A stretch of 64,000 nt of DNA from Phycomyces blakesleeanus NRRL 1555(-) (Eukaryota > Mucoromycota > Mucoromycetes > Mucorales > Phycomycetaceae). Positions 1-11,815 of the stretch are shown piece by piece; positions within the stretch are counted from its first letter, which is position 1; each line of letters opens with the position of its first letter. The position numbers and the translations under genes were made by a program. Under the pieces are notes generated by a model. That model was not told where the DNA came from. It did no database searches and saw only the letters and a list, made by a program, of their open reading frames with translations. The DNA lies in the NCBI RefSeq assembly GCF_001638985.1, contig NW_017265151.1, forward strand, positions 621,757-685,756. The letters run 5' to 3'.

Positions 1-220
1 TTTATGAAATTAGAAAAGTGTTAGCTGTTTGAACAAGAAATTGTGAATATTAAGAATATATATATGTAATTATGCTTGCAATATAATAGCTTATCAGAGA
101 CAAAAAGAAAAGGCATCATGAATGCAAACCATAGTACTCAATATACTTTATTTGGCTATAAAAATGCTGATTTTTTTTTATTTTTTGTGAACTGTGTGGT
201 AAAATATTTCATTTACCTAC

Positions 221-669
221 CTGAAGCAAAAGGATTTATTTGCAGACCAAGAGAGTACATAGAATACGCTGATATTGTCTCCAGTAAATGATATACATTA
301 ATATACAAAATAAATAATATTGTTATATGTACAAAAATAAAAATAAAATTTACCATGTCAATGACACTCGTATGAAATGAAAGTTCTTGATTCGCGATGT
401 GCTCATGAGAGGGAGGTTTATCTATAATAGAAATTATGTTAAGCCGTGTGCTTATTAAAAAGAGATAGATTGAAATAAAATAAAATATTACCATATTCAT
501 AACCATGTTTAATAGTAGAGAGTAATTTCGGCGATATGGCCTATACAAAAGAAAGGAAAAGGTCAGAATAATTTTATAGGATGACATCATAAAGTATATT
601 TACTAACCTTAGCTAATCTGGATGGACATTGTGAAGGAGATGCATCAGAAGGTAACAAAATGCGAGTGT
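221..669 (-). CDS. Spliced hypothetical gene fragment, minus strand, at least four short exons
   Basis: Four short exons can be chained on the minus strand: 669-608, 540-492, 421-354 and 278-221. Each is bounded by AG/GT, and the reading phase stays consistent across all three internal junctions, including a split Asp codon (G|AT) between exons 2 and 3. The readable stretches include LLPSDASPSQCPSRLAK, ISPKLLSTIKHGYEY and PPSHEHIANQELSFHTSVID. I do not recognise the family. Another exon may end at about 743, upstream in the sense of the gene, and the 3' end probably lies outside the window. Introns of 67-75 bp are typical of fungi. The consistent phase argues for a real gene, but expression and product are unknown. 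Confidence 0.45.
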
Positions 670-1135
670 CTGTAGTAATAGAAAACAATTATTATCATTT
701 TAGTTATATATATATATAATATTAAAGAAGAAGATATCTTACCAAGAAAGTCTGTGAATATAATAAATGTTGGAAAGAGAGAGAAGAGAGAAAACTTGTA
801 AATGAAAAAAAAACAAAAAGAACAAAAGACCAAAGGGCCAAAAGGCCGAAAGACAGAAATCATATATTGGATTAAGTTGAAAAAAGCATGTTCAAAGCCG
901 ATTTGCACCCTGTTAATTCCAGGAAGTATTAATAGAGATATGTGCATTAAAGAAATCCTGAGTATTTACAGCAACAAGTGTAATATAATAAATGAGTTCT
1001 TGCTTCTACTTTTACCATCTTTCTATTAACTACACTTTATTCTTTTGCTTAACACCTAACTTCTTTTGTATATTAAAAACACTCTATATATACAATGAAT
1101 AGATATATAAAACAAATATAATTAACAATCAACTC

Positions 1136-2497
1136 ATGTATAACATTTTATTAGATAGCTTTCAGACCATGGTTAACAATCATCAGTCAATTGCCCTGGC
1201 TCCATCCCCGGAATATATTGAGCTTTTAAGAAGGCTCACAGCTATGGAGGAAAGCCTCAAGACCATGAATTCAAACATTGGCATTGTCATCAAGGGGAAC
1301 AAAGATTCATTGGAAATACTTGATAGCGTTGCCAATGCCTCTGAAGAACTTCTTGCAGTTATTGCTCCTACTATTATACCTGCTTCTGCTTCTGTCCCTT
1401 TCGCAGCTTCTTCCATTAGTTCTACTCTGGATTGGTATACAACACCTTCTGAGGCTTTTTTTGGTAGCTCTTCTGCTGCTCCTTCTGTTGCTCCTTCTGT
1501 CACTCCTTCTGTTGGTCAAGTAGTTCTTACTCATGCAAACGCTGGTGAACTTAGTAAACAGGATCGCACTAGAGTTTTAGTAAGTGTTGAGATGTACAGT
1601 AATTCATCAATATAATATCTCACACTAAGTATAGGCTCTTATCCGAGGAGAGTTGAAGAAACACAACTTCAAATCAAATAAGCCAGAACTAGTTGCAGCT
1701 AATGACAGCAAGTGCAGTTGGGATGTTAATGTTGATTACAGCCTTCCACCCAACAGACAGCTGATGCATGACCTTCATGCATATCTGGCTCCAAAGATTG
1801 TTGGGACTAGTGTTCGACAGGCCGATATTAGCGATTGTATCTACACAAACTTTTGTGGAACGAGATTCCGAGTCAAGGAATCCTATGAAGTGCACAAAAA
1901 GACAAATTCTCAGTCAAGAAAAGCAGGTTGAGAGACCGATGTATGTTAGAAGTATATTTTGATTGCAAATTAAATGTATTCATATTAATATATTTATAAA
2001 CTAGCATTTTGACTGTCGCGAGCTGACCTACCATACATTCAAGGCTGAAATTGATATGAAGGTGGGTAAGAGCTGCGATGGACTCTTACAGAAAGAAGCA
2101 ATGTCTGAGGGCGAATCTGAAGACAATATGCCTGGAGTCTCAAGCAACCGTGCAATTCGTATAGTGCGTCCAAGTTGGAGAAGCGATGAGGTAATTTCTT
2201 TTGTTTACATTATTGTATATAGCTTTTTTTTTGTTTTTTTATGGATTTAAATGAAACAGAACTTTGATTAATCACTTATTTGTATTTAGTACAATCACTT
2301 TCTTGCGGTTGTTGATGATTTTATGCGTAATCGCATGGACTTCAATTCGCGTCAGATGTTGAAGAGGTCCTTCGGTAGAGATGCTGTTTTAGCAGTCCCG
2401 TCTAGATTGACGTCCCATCTCCATCACTGGGCTTTTAGAGGAGTTTCAATAAATTTTGTTTTCTTATCCTCTATATTCTCCACATCCTCCATCTGAC
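1136..2497 (+). CDS. Spliced orphan gene, probably from a multicopy fungal family; possibly a pseudogene
   Basis: The exons appear to be 1136-1579, 1635-1926, 2005-2190 and 2290-2497. The N-terminal exon has a short leucine-rich, heptad-like stretch (YIELLRRLTAMEESLKTM) followed by an Ala/Pro/Ser-rich linker. Exon 2 has a Trp/Leu/Pro-rich block starting at CSWDVNVDYSLPPNRQLMHDL. Exon 3 has a basic-to-acidic segment with KEAMSEGESEDN and RPSWRSDE. I associate this architecture with lineage-specific multicopy genes of Mucoromycota but cannot name a function. Introns 1 and 3 are clean GT-AG and keep phase. The junction between exons 2 and 3 is out of phase by one base with the only splice sites I see, so this copy may carry a frameshift. 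Confidence 0.5.
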
Positions 2498-2591
2498 AAT
2501 GATAAACGTACCAACAAATACAAACACTATGATTATTCTTTTCTGTGTGCCTTTAAAAAAGGGAGTTATATTTTAATATTTTTTAAATGTA

Positions 2592-5489
2592 TTATTTTTT
2601 TGGCAAAGGAATGACCAGCATCTTTTTTACTTTTCTGCGTGTTGTGTGCTCAGCAGTTGCTACTTCTAACATAATTCTATGCACTGGCAATACACATTGC
2701 AAATCGCCAGGAGAAAATGTTGGAAAGCAGGTTTCAACGTGTTCGTACTCTCGCAATTTATCATTTTTGGGTGTGTACCATTTGATAAATGCAAAAGTAT
2801 GTTGACAATTGTGAAGAAGTTGTGTTGGGCAGCAATGGGTGCGGAGCAAGGGAGTAAGGGATGAAGAGGTGGGTGGAGGAGTGAAAGAATGGGTGAAAAT
2901 GTACTGTATTTGACCCGTGTATGCGATGATATGCTCACCAGTACTTCCAATGAACTTTGCTTGTACAAGAGAGCCACGACTTCCACATTCACCTTTACCC
3001 TTGTAGACCTGACCAAGGGTGTTGATGTATTTCAACAGGGTGATTGTATTGTCAACAAAGTATGGTGATTCCAATGCTTGTTGAAAGTGAACTAATTGTT
3101 CATTGCTGTACGCAACTTTGTAGTATTGTAAGAGATGAACATAGTGAATGTCACTCATTGTGGTAGCGGATTTTAATGATAGAGGGAATGCGGAAGGAGG
3201 GAGAGGTTCGTTGCCTTTTACAAGTACATTTGGATCTTCAGAAGCCTCAACAAATGACTGTATGCGGAAGGTATGTTGACGGATGGATGGAATGGTGGTG
3301 GGTGTAAAGGAAGAAGTGAGTTTGGTAAGGACAGGAAATGCAGATGTCTGGCGGGTACTCTGAAGGAAACTGTTGATAAGATCGTCTTTGTGCACATCTT
3401 CAATAAATTTCATAAATGTTTCTTCAAACCCGATCTTCCTGTTTGTTTTCAAATTTTTTAACAACTCATTAAATTGCTCAAACCCAAATAGCCAATAACT
3501 GTACACTGGTCCAAAATCACGAATTGTATCTCAAAGATGGAGATGTAGGTGCATATTACAGGTGAGAATTTCGGCATTGTACAGCTCATCACATCTGGTG
3601 CAAAAAGTTTGAAGAAACTGATGGGCAGTGTTGACTTCATCAAACGTGATCATTGGCTTGATCAACAGGCAGCATGCATCAACAAAGTTAATCCAGTTTT
3701 CGAATCTGTCTTTTGCAAGAACATCTTTCAACAGAACTGGCGAGTATACAAGCACCCATGACTTCCACTCGTCTGCCTTCATATACAAAAACTGCTTTCC
3801 TATTTTCGAGTTCAAAGAAGTGTATCCACCAGGCACAGTCATCGTTTCTGCAGTCTTCTGCATTGCCGCAAAATTGCCATCTTGAATGTCTTCGTCTTTG
3901 ATCCAATGATCCATCAATCTTTTAGGCGTTCCCAGAAATAAATTATGCATGGGATCAATGATCGTTCCACGTACTAGATTAAGGTATCCAAGACGATGCA
4001 ACTGCGACCATTGAACACCATTTTTGATCTCCAGCCGATGCCTTTCTGAGGGGGTACTAGCACTTTCCCACTCCTCAGCATGCAACCTGTTCTCTACACT
4101 GTCACGAAGCACCCACCGAGAGAAGTCAAACCCACGAAAGTCAACATTGACACTGTTTTCCAAGTGAGGGAAATGTCTGTTGCACTTGTAATATGCGCAT
4201 GTACTGTTGTGCGAGGTGAACCCACTTGTCTTTCTTGCTGCCGGGATGTCACAGGCCACCATCATCAATGTGGCATGGACGCGGACACCACTAGGACACT
4301 CGAAAGTTGGGATTGCCAGTCCCTCATGCAATCTTATCAGATCATCTACCATAGGCCAGAGATAATGGTTTATCTCTTTGGATTTGGGTTCCTTCGGGCC
4401 AGGCATTAATCCTACAAGAAGTGTGTTCTCTGGCTTGTATCTTTCATTGTGAGGCAGATTGTTTACTACCAGGTATATGGCACCAGTCGAGTGTGTGACA
4501 TTATCGAAAGGTTGAAACCAGTCAATGTTGATAGTCAACATTAATGAACGCGAATCCTTTGTGAATTGCACGCCATCTTTGTCTTTGAGCTCCTTTCACA
4601 TGGCACCATCATATATGTCACACATCGTATCCACCATCTTCAGCTCGTGATTCCAATGTCTAATTTTATTCTTGAATACTGGACAAAGAAAAAACATTCG
4701 TAAAGTATTAACGATGGACTGGTACAAGTATGAACACTTGGCTACCAAAGCACCCGATGCTGATGTTTTTGTTAATTGACAGTTGCAAGACAAGCATGCA
4801 CCAAGCTTTATGAAATCACAATGAGACGGGACAGATGTACTTTCTTTGTACACCTTGTGACAATCCTGACACACAACAAATTTCTTTATGCCTTTGGTCA
4901 TGGCTGAGAAACCTGTCATGTGCTGAAGACCAGGAAGGCTCAAGGGCAGTTGGAAATCCTGCTCGTAAATTGTCAAGAGCTTGTTGATGAACTCGATCAA
5001 GACAATGGCGCCCTTGTTAACCACATAGTGGGAAGCAAACATCACCACAAAAGTAGCAATGAACCTGTGCACTGGGTTATGGGGCATATTGGGGGTGGCA
5101 AAAGGGTCTATTATAAAAAAAAATAATGCTATTTTTTTTTTAAATTTTTTAACACTAACTGACCTTCACTATTCAATTCATTGTTGTTGAGCTCAATAAC
5201 ATTGCCTTCGCTTTCATCTTCACTGATTTCATTGCTGTTGCTTCCACTATCATCATTGTCGCCATTGCCGATCGCGTCATTAGTAAAGGAAACATCTTCA
5301 GTGTCAGACATTGAAGCTCCTTCCCAAACAGGTGAGTTTGTCTGAGTATACAATTCTTCCAGGGCTCCGGGTTGATGGGTTAAGATAGCTACATTTAGAA
5401 TATAACACTTGGTTAATATCTAACAGTATCTGAATTAAATAAACCTTACATTCATCATCGACCTCCATCATATTTCTTTGGGTAGACAT
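2592..5489 (-). pseudogene. Tnp2-like (CACTA-type) transposase, two in-frame TGA codons
   Basis: The exons read 5489-5450, 5388-5164 and 5107-2592, with phase preserved across both introns. After an acidic N-terminus, the protein has the block VVNKGAIVLIEFINKLL, a zinc-binding-like segment (FVVCQDCHKVY through LGACLSCNCQL), then the Tnp2 core with INIDWFQPFDN, LLVGLMPGPKEPKSKEINHYL, a Cys/His-rich part and GTIIDPMHNLFLGTPKR. The tail contains GPVYSYWLFGFEQFNELL and VLPVHRIMLEVA. TGA at 4598-4596 stands where I expect Trp (YDGAM*KEL). TGA at 3533-3531 stands where the family has a basic residue (HL*DTIRDFG). Otherwise the frame is open for about 830 codons, so the lesions are few. A nearby 2.49-kb CACTA element could use such an enzyme. 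Confidence 0.85.
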
Positions 5490-5963
5490 GTCTATTACAA
5501 CACGTTATTTCATGGATTACAATACAATTAAATAAATTCAAATATTGTACCCCTTTCACATCTTATGGCATTTAGTCCTGCCCTTTTGTTATGACGTTAA
5601 GCAGTTTTTCTGGCAACAAAACTATAGCCGAGATTGCTCTGACTACATCCAGCACAATGGCACTTTTTGTTGCAGAGTTCAGAAATTGTGGACATAATGT
5701 TTATTTATTTTTACTTTGAAGTGTTAAGAGAAAAAGGAAACAAATACAACGTTTACTAAATTTACTATGTCTTTATAATGAACTGTTATGTCTTTATAAT
5801 AATAATAATAAATAATATTTTCACCTGTTGTATCCAAGCCAATAGAAAACCGGAAAACAGTGTTTTCATCTTAAACACACAAAAAAAGCTGAGATGAAAA
5901 AATACCCCAGATTTTCTATTGTTATAATTTAACTTTGTACATGGTAATTCCCATATGTTTTCT

Positions 5964-7034
5964 AGTGTTGACTTCCTTCTGTTTGTTATGCCAACAGTTG
6001 TGGTCCATAAGTTTGTTCTTTCCAGAATCAGACATGCCGTTTTAGATCTAGTCTTAGCATGCTCTATTGCTCAGCAATGGGAAGTGACAGAAAAAGAAAT
6101 CCATACCATAGAAAGGTAAGTTGATCAAATACATTCTAAACAATATTTTCATCATTTTTATAGAGTCATTAATCACTGGCATTCCTTCCTTCGTCTTGAA
6201 ATCCAAGAAAGAAGGTTAAAACCTACTATATTCGTAATGAACCAGCATATGCTGGTTCATCTTGGTTACATGGTGAGGGAGATGGGTCCATTACAGGCAT
6301 ATAGCTACTACCCAATCAAGTGCACAATTAGTGCATACCAAGCTACAATTAGGTCCAAGAAGGATACCAGGAAGAACTTGGAAAATATCCTCCTTTGTAA
6401 AGTTGGGATATAGCATTGTTTTGGTGGTTGGGCAGCTCGAAGAAGACCGAGTGACAAGAGGACCAGCAACTTTGAGGTTGCAAGTAATGATGTTGCTGGT
6501 CTTCAGTTTTGGTCAAACCCAATCAGAAAGACCCTTGCTGTCATAGCAATCGAATGTGATATGAACTACCATAATTTGGTAAGATTTTTGGCCTGTCTCT
6601 GGGACCAGGACAGCGCAGTAATGGAGCACAAAACCATTGAGGTGGTCTGCACCACCAAGATGTGGAAGGACAATGTGGTGTACAGAGTCCAGACTTCTTT
6701 TGACAGCAGACATGTTTGAGCCAACGACCTTGTTGTGCTCAAACACCTGGAGGAGTAAGTAACACAAGTTATATCTTACATTATTGTAATTGTAATCATA
6801 TTTCAATTATATTTTTCAAAGGTACGGATATGTTATAAAGTTCTTCTCTCATTCTGTCTTGGGAGAGACTAGACTCTTTGCCGTAGTTGATTGCTTGCAA
6901 GGCGTATGAATATACAACGAGTTGCTCTTCCCTGTTTGGGAAAGCCAAACAATGGGTGAGATGAAGGTGGTTGAGGTTAAGTCCATCAGAGAGATGGCTG
7001 GTCTAGTCCATAATATTAACAATATGACTATTTG
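5964..7034 (+). pseudogene. C-terminal remnant of a second Tnp2-like transposase
   Basis: Translation of the plus strand from 5964 gives VDFLLFVMPTVVVHKFVLSR and so on, with a GT-AG intron at 6116-6163 that keeps phase. It continues through NHWHSFLRLEIQERR, the motif MNQHMLVHLGYMVREMGPLQAY and TIRSKKDTRKNLENILL to a TAG near 6410. This resembles the conserved REMGP(L)xxYS region near the C-terminus of Tnp2-family transposases. Further related blocks follow in shifted frames with stops: LAVIAIECDMNYHNLVRFL from about 6536, and YGYVIKFFSHSVLGETRLF through VVEVKSIREMAGLVHNIN to about 7034. The copy is broken and lies head-to-head with the minus-strand Tnp2 gene. Their segments do not overlap in content, so they are separate insertions. 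Confidence 0.6.
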
Positions 7035-7732
7035 ACATGTGATGTGAACTTCTCTATATCATTACCAGTAGTTTTTTTTTCTTGCCCTTTCCTTTCATTT
7101 ATTTTACTTTCAAAATACAAATATAACCATTCTAATTTTTAAATATAACTTGATATCAATACCAATACATCTCTTGATGATTTTGAATAAAGACATAGTC
7201 TATTATAAAAAACTTATATATATCTATATTTAAAGTGTAAGTAATCTATAGATTGTATTTGTTGTTTTATTGAACTTTTTGAATTGATATGCAGTCCAAC
7301 ATACAATCTTCATCTAAAATGGAATTCTGGATTAAAAATCAAAAAATCTATTTGAATTCAATCTCAAAAAACAAAAAAGAGCTCAAAGTGTGCTATATTT
7401 GGTATGGTGGTAGAAGTTTAAACAAAGTTGCTGGTTTTTTATCAAAAGTTGACATTTTTTAGAATTTACAGCAACTTTTTTTCTATAGCAATATATTATC
7501 ATTGTTTAAGCCTTATTTTAGCTAATAACATTAGCTAATATTCTTTTTGTATTACAACGGGTTGTTTTGTATTTTTGGGAATCCATACCCTTATTAGGAA
7601 GTTATAAATACTCAAATTTTATTAAAAAAACTCAAAAAACAAAACTCTGATAAAATTACAATTGAAAAATTTTATTTTTTTATTTTTCCAAGTTGAAAAT
7701 ATCAGGAATAAAAATTCTTAGTACGCGTCTAA

Positions 7733-8333
7733 GAGCATTTTCAGCAGTGAGAGAACTTTTGATTTATCTAAAGTTAAACACTGCTACTTTAGCTAAAGAA
7801 AAATCAATTTTCCCAGCAGTTCGATTTATCTTTTTCTTTAAATAAATTTTGAGAGCATTTTCATCAATAAATTTTATCTTCCTATTAAATTTAATAGGAA
7901 AATAAAGAAAAGAGACTGTCTTTTATATTTAAAATGAATTTAATAAAACTGCTGAGAGGACAAAATTTAGCTAAATCTTTAAATTTAATATAAAAGTTGA
8001 GATAAAATGGACTGCTGAAGATGCTTTAAGAGCATCTTCAGTAGTTGGCTAACTTTTATTTTATCTGGGATAAAAAATTGTTACTTTTACATAAAAATAA
8101 AGCCACTCTACCCAGCAATTTAATTTTTTTAACTTTTAAATAAATTTTGAGAGTGCTTTCAGCTAAAACTTTTAAATCCCTGTCAAATATAGCAACTAGA
8201 TAAAATTTAGAGCATCTTCAGCAGTTCACTTTATCTCCACTTTTACATTAAATTTAAAGATTTAGCTAAAGTTTGTCCTCCCAGCAGTTCAATTGAATTC
8301 ACTCTAAATATAAAAGACAGTCCCTTTTCTTTA
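7733..8333. repeat. MITE-like cluster with AGCATCTTCAGCAGT ends
   Basis: The segment 7733-8026 is bounded by inverted ends (GAGCATTTTCAGCAGT on the left; ACTGCTGAAGATGCTT on the right) and flanked by TAA on both sides, as expected for a Harbinger-type MITE with 3-bp target duplication. A second left end starts at 8030 (GAGCATCTTCAGTAGTTGG). A third begins near 8213, and sequence from there to about 8333 is an inverted copy of 7906-8026 with a few differences. The result is a pair of imperfect inverted arms of about 120 bp, 190 bp apart. No coding potential was seen. The surrounding 7035-8336 interval contains no gene I can support. Confidence 0.6.
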
Positions 8334-8432
8334 TCATCTATATATCTAAAATCAATCAAAATTAGCAGCATCACATGATATACGAATTTGTCTGTAAAAC
8401 ATCTATTCACATCTAAAATCTAGCACTTTTAC

Positions 8433-8708
8433 TGTAATGTGTGAAAAGTCACACAATAAGATAATAAGATAGAATGAAATATAAAGATAAAGATAATGTT
8501 TATTTGTGATAATATTTGTGATATTTATATTAATTTATAAGATGCCGCAGTATCCTAGATTCTAGCTAAGTCCTTTTGCTGCAATATCTTGCTGAGCAAT
8601 GGTTGTCTTCCTCTTCTTGGCCTTGCTCACCCAACTACTGTGGTTGGAGTAGTTGTTTCTGATTGGGTAGGATTGGAACTGAGTGCCAATTCCAATCTAC
8701 TCCTGACA
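8433..8708 (-). repeat. Solo LTR of the Gypsy-A family
   Basis: This 276-bp segment starts TGTAATGTG and ends CTGACA. It matches the two Gypsy-A LTRs at 52386-52682 and 62433-62729 along its length, including AGTCACACAATAAGA, a GATAAAGATAATGTTTATTTG block and the terminal CAATCYA part. It is shorter and more diverged than they are. It is flanked by TTAC on both sides (8429-8432 and 8709-8712), which agrees with the 4-bp duplication seen around full Gypsy-A. No internal retroelement sequence lies nearby, so LTR-LTR recombination is the simplest origin. Confidence 0.85.
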
Positions 8709-8832
8709 TTACTATGTCACATGATATACTGAGATATTTACCCCTTGAATTTATTTTACAAACTATTGCCAAAAAACTTATACAACTATCAAACCAAACT
8801 CTAACTTTGAAAAAAAAAACCCAAAAAATAAA

Positions 8833-9726
8833 ATGTCATCTACTCAATGTCGTTGTACTGCTTGCCATATGCTTGCACATAGCAGAAGTACTTATAAGCA
8901 ATGTCTCATGAACCCAAAGAACATTTCTCTCCACATTTCTCAAAAGAGAACTAATGTAGATGAATATCCTGCAGAAAGTAGCCAAAATAACTATTTATTT
9001 ATACACTTATGCATATTATAACAAGTATTATATATATATTTTAATAGTAAATATGTTTATAAAAAAATAGCTGCTGCCTTGAGAATAAGAAGTGAGCCTG
9101 TCCAAGACCAAAATTTGGACATAGAAATATCGACTTCTATTTCAGTTTCTGAGTTAACTGAATTTCCACTTGCAAATGAGACTATTACTGAAGTTCTTGA
9201 AGCGGTCTTGGAAGAAGAGATTGAGGAGACTTCATCCGATGAAGAAGTGACTGGAAGAGAAGAAGAAGTCGAGGTCACTTCATCTGACGAAAAAGTGACT
9301 GGAAGAGAAGAAGAAGTTGAGGAGATTTCAACTGTGAATAGAGGATCAATTTTACCCCATTGTCCTCACTGTAACGGAACTGATCATTGCCAAATTACAA
9401 GCAGATTTTGTCCAAACAATAACAGTAGCAGAGCAAGAGAATCTAGAAATCGAGGCAGAGGCTTGAATAATATTGTCCGACTTCCAGCTATTTCAGAACC
9501 AGCAGTTGATAACAGAGGAGATATGGATATCGAGTATCAATTTTGTGGGGCAATGATGTGGGCACATGAAAAAAACAGTCGTTCTTCTTTAAGAAGCCCC
9601 ACATTCTCTATGTGTTGTATCAAAGGAAAGCATGTTCTCCCCCAAATTGAGCCAACATTTACAGGAATTGCTGAGCTTTTGAACTATAGAACACGTGATG
9701 GAAAGAAGTTTCTTGAAAACATTTGA
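8833..9726 (+). pseudogene. Helitron-1 RepHel, N-terminal zinc-knuckle part
   Basis: The start ATG at 8833 opens MSSTQCRCTACHMLAHSRS, matching the start of the Helitron-2 product. It contains a CX2CX4HX7C knuckle (C at residues 8 and 11). An intron probably spans about 8990-9069 (ending in AATAG). The second exon has an acidic stretch with two SSDE(E/K)VTGREEEVE repeats, a second CX2CX4HX7C knuckle (CPHCNGTDHCQITSRFC) and the Helitron N-terminal motif FCGAMMW...MCCIKGKHVLP. The frame stops at a TGA (9724-9726) where Helitron-2 has AGA (Arg). Confidence 0.75.
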
Positions 9727-11815
9727 AGCTATAATAGTACAATGAGCTTTACTTCTTTGGGAGCTAAAATTGATACCTCTATTGGCAACAATATCAATGG
9801 GGCATACAACTTCCGGATTCACGGAACAATTTGTTATAGAATTGGATCTATTTTGCCAGTGACAGAATCTGATATCGCTCACCCAAAATTCGCTCAGATC
9901 TATATTTATGATAGTGCTGCTCAGATAGATCAAAGACAGTACCATTCCCCACAATTGGAGAGAAGTGTTTTGGAGAAGATTCAGTCCATTCTTATGGAAA
10001 CAAATCCATTCGTACATCTCTTCAGAACAATGGATCAAATTTCTTGGGAAAAGGGACAATCTATAGATCTCACTTTGCGTTTAGTAGCTGAAGGGCCTCG
10101 AGATCAAAGACGGTACAATGCTCCAACTGCAAGTGAAATAGCAGTTTTTATTATGAATAATGAAGAGAGTACTTCAAGAGACATTGTGCTGCACACCAGA
10201 GCCAACTTCCAACAGAACATCAATGAGTACCATTGATCTTATGATGCTTTACACTATGTGCTACTCTTTCCACATAGTGAAGATGATTGGACCATTGATG
10301 CCAGCTCATTGTCAGGAGAGCATGTTACAGTAATGCAATGGTACTCAAACCGTTTGATGTATCGACGCAACACACAGCACCTACTCCATATTTTTGGCTG
10401 TCTCTTTCAACAATATATTGTTGATATGTATGCCAAAGTTGAGCACAATCGGCTGCACTTCATCACCAGCAATCAAAATCGTCTCCGTGTAGATCTTTAT
10501 AGTGGAATTCAGGATGCTATTATCTATAACGATTGTAATCTTACAAATCTTGGGAAGAGAGTTATTCTTCCATCTTCTTTTATTGGTAGCCCTCGGTATA
10601 TGGCTCAACTTTATCAAGGTTCAATGAGTATTGTGCGTCGTTTTGGCAAGCCTGATTTGTTCATAACTTTCACTTGCAATTTAAAGTGGTCAGAAATCAC
10701 AAATTCCCTGTTGGTTGGGCAAAAAGTTAATGACAGACCAGATCTTTGTTCTCGGGTTTTCAATATGAAGCTCAAAGAGCTCATGATTGACCTTACAAAA
10801 AAATATTCTGGGGAAAGTTTTGGCCTTTATATATGTCATTGAATTCCAAAAGCGCGGACTTCCTCATGCCCACATTCTTTTGATTTTGCGACCACAAGAT
10901 AAACCAAAAATAATAGAAGATTTTGACAGAATAGTTTCGGCTGAAATCCCAGATCCTGAAACTGAGCCATTGGCATATGAAACAGTAAAAAAATGCATGA
11001 TGCATGGCCCATGCGGAAAGAAATATCCAAAAGCATCATGCATGAAGAATGGGATCTGTTCAAAGAATTATTCTAAAAAGCTTTGCAATGAGACTAGCGA
11101 TGGTGGAAACGGATATCCTATTTATCAACGCAGTCGAAATGGAAAAGTTATTAGAAGAGGGCCAAAGATCATGGAAAATGGATGGGTTGTTCCACACAAT
11201 AGATACATATGTGCAAAATACAATGCTCATATAAATGTTGAGATTAGCACCTCTGTTTCTGCCTTAAAATATCTCTACAAATATGTATATAAAGGACATG
11301 ATCGTGCAATGGCCCATGTGCAGCCTACACCCACCAATTCCGCTCCACAACAACAACAAGAGCATGTGAACGAAGTTAATGAGTTTCTTGATGCTCGGTA
11401 TGTCTCCGCTTCTGAAGCATGCTGGAGAATATTTTCTTTCAAGCTTCATCAAGAGTATCCCAGCCATCAACGACTTTCAATCCATCTGGAAAATGCCCAA
11501 CCCGTATATTATAATCCATCTTCTAACCCAGAGGATGTTGCAAATTCCAGAAAAAACACTACTTTAATGGGATATTTCAACTATAATGCTACACACCCAT
11601 CATCTGAAAAACTTCTTTACGTTGACTTTCCTTCTCTTTATGTATGGAATACAAAAGAATGAAAATGGACAGCACATAAGAGGTTCGATAAAGGAATGAT
11701 TGGCAGAGTTTACACAGTGTCTCCAAGAGATATTGAAAAATATTTGTTATGATTACTGCTGCATAATGTTAAAGGGTCCAAAAGCTTTGAAGACATACGT
11801 ACAGTAGAAGGATGT
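9727..11815 (+). pseudogene. Helitron-1 RepHel, Rep (HUH) part
   Basis: This part carries the Helitron-like N domain (YQGSMSIVRRFGKPDLFITFT) and the Rep HUH motif GLPHAHILLIL. It also carries the downstream ALKYLYKYVYKGHDRA and ARYVSASEACWRIFSF motifs, which hold the conserved tyrosines and aromatic residues of Helitron Rep proteins. Against Helitron-2, Arg codons are replaced by TGA near 10234 (NEYH*SYD) and near 11749 (YLL*LLL). TGA at 11660 lies in the NTKE*KWT context. A deletion of about 2 bp in the A-rich run near 10800 shifts the frame, so the first half ends at 10842 and the rest reads from 10787. The protein should nick single-stranded DNA in rolling-circle transposition, but this copy cannot make it. 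Confidence 0.85.

Noticed and set aside
1278..1534. Leu-rich and Arg-rich open frames over the first exon of the 1136-2497 gene
   Set aside because: They are shadow frames of a Ser/Ala/Pro repeat-coding exon; the simple composition follows from the codon repeats.
2666..4409. Several 60-116-residue frames over the Tnp2 gene on both strands
   Set aside because: They overlap the conserved transposase frame and lack any family motif.
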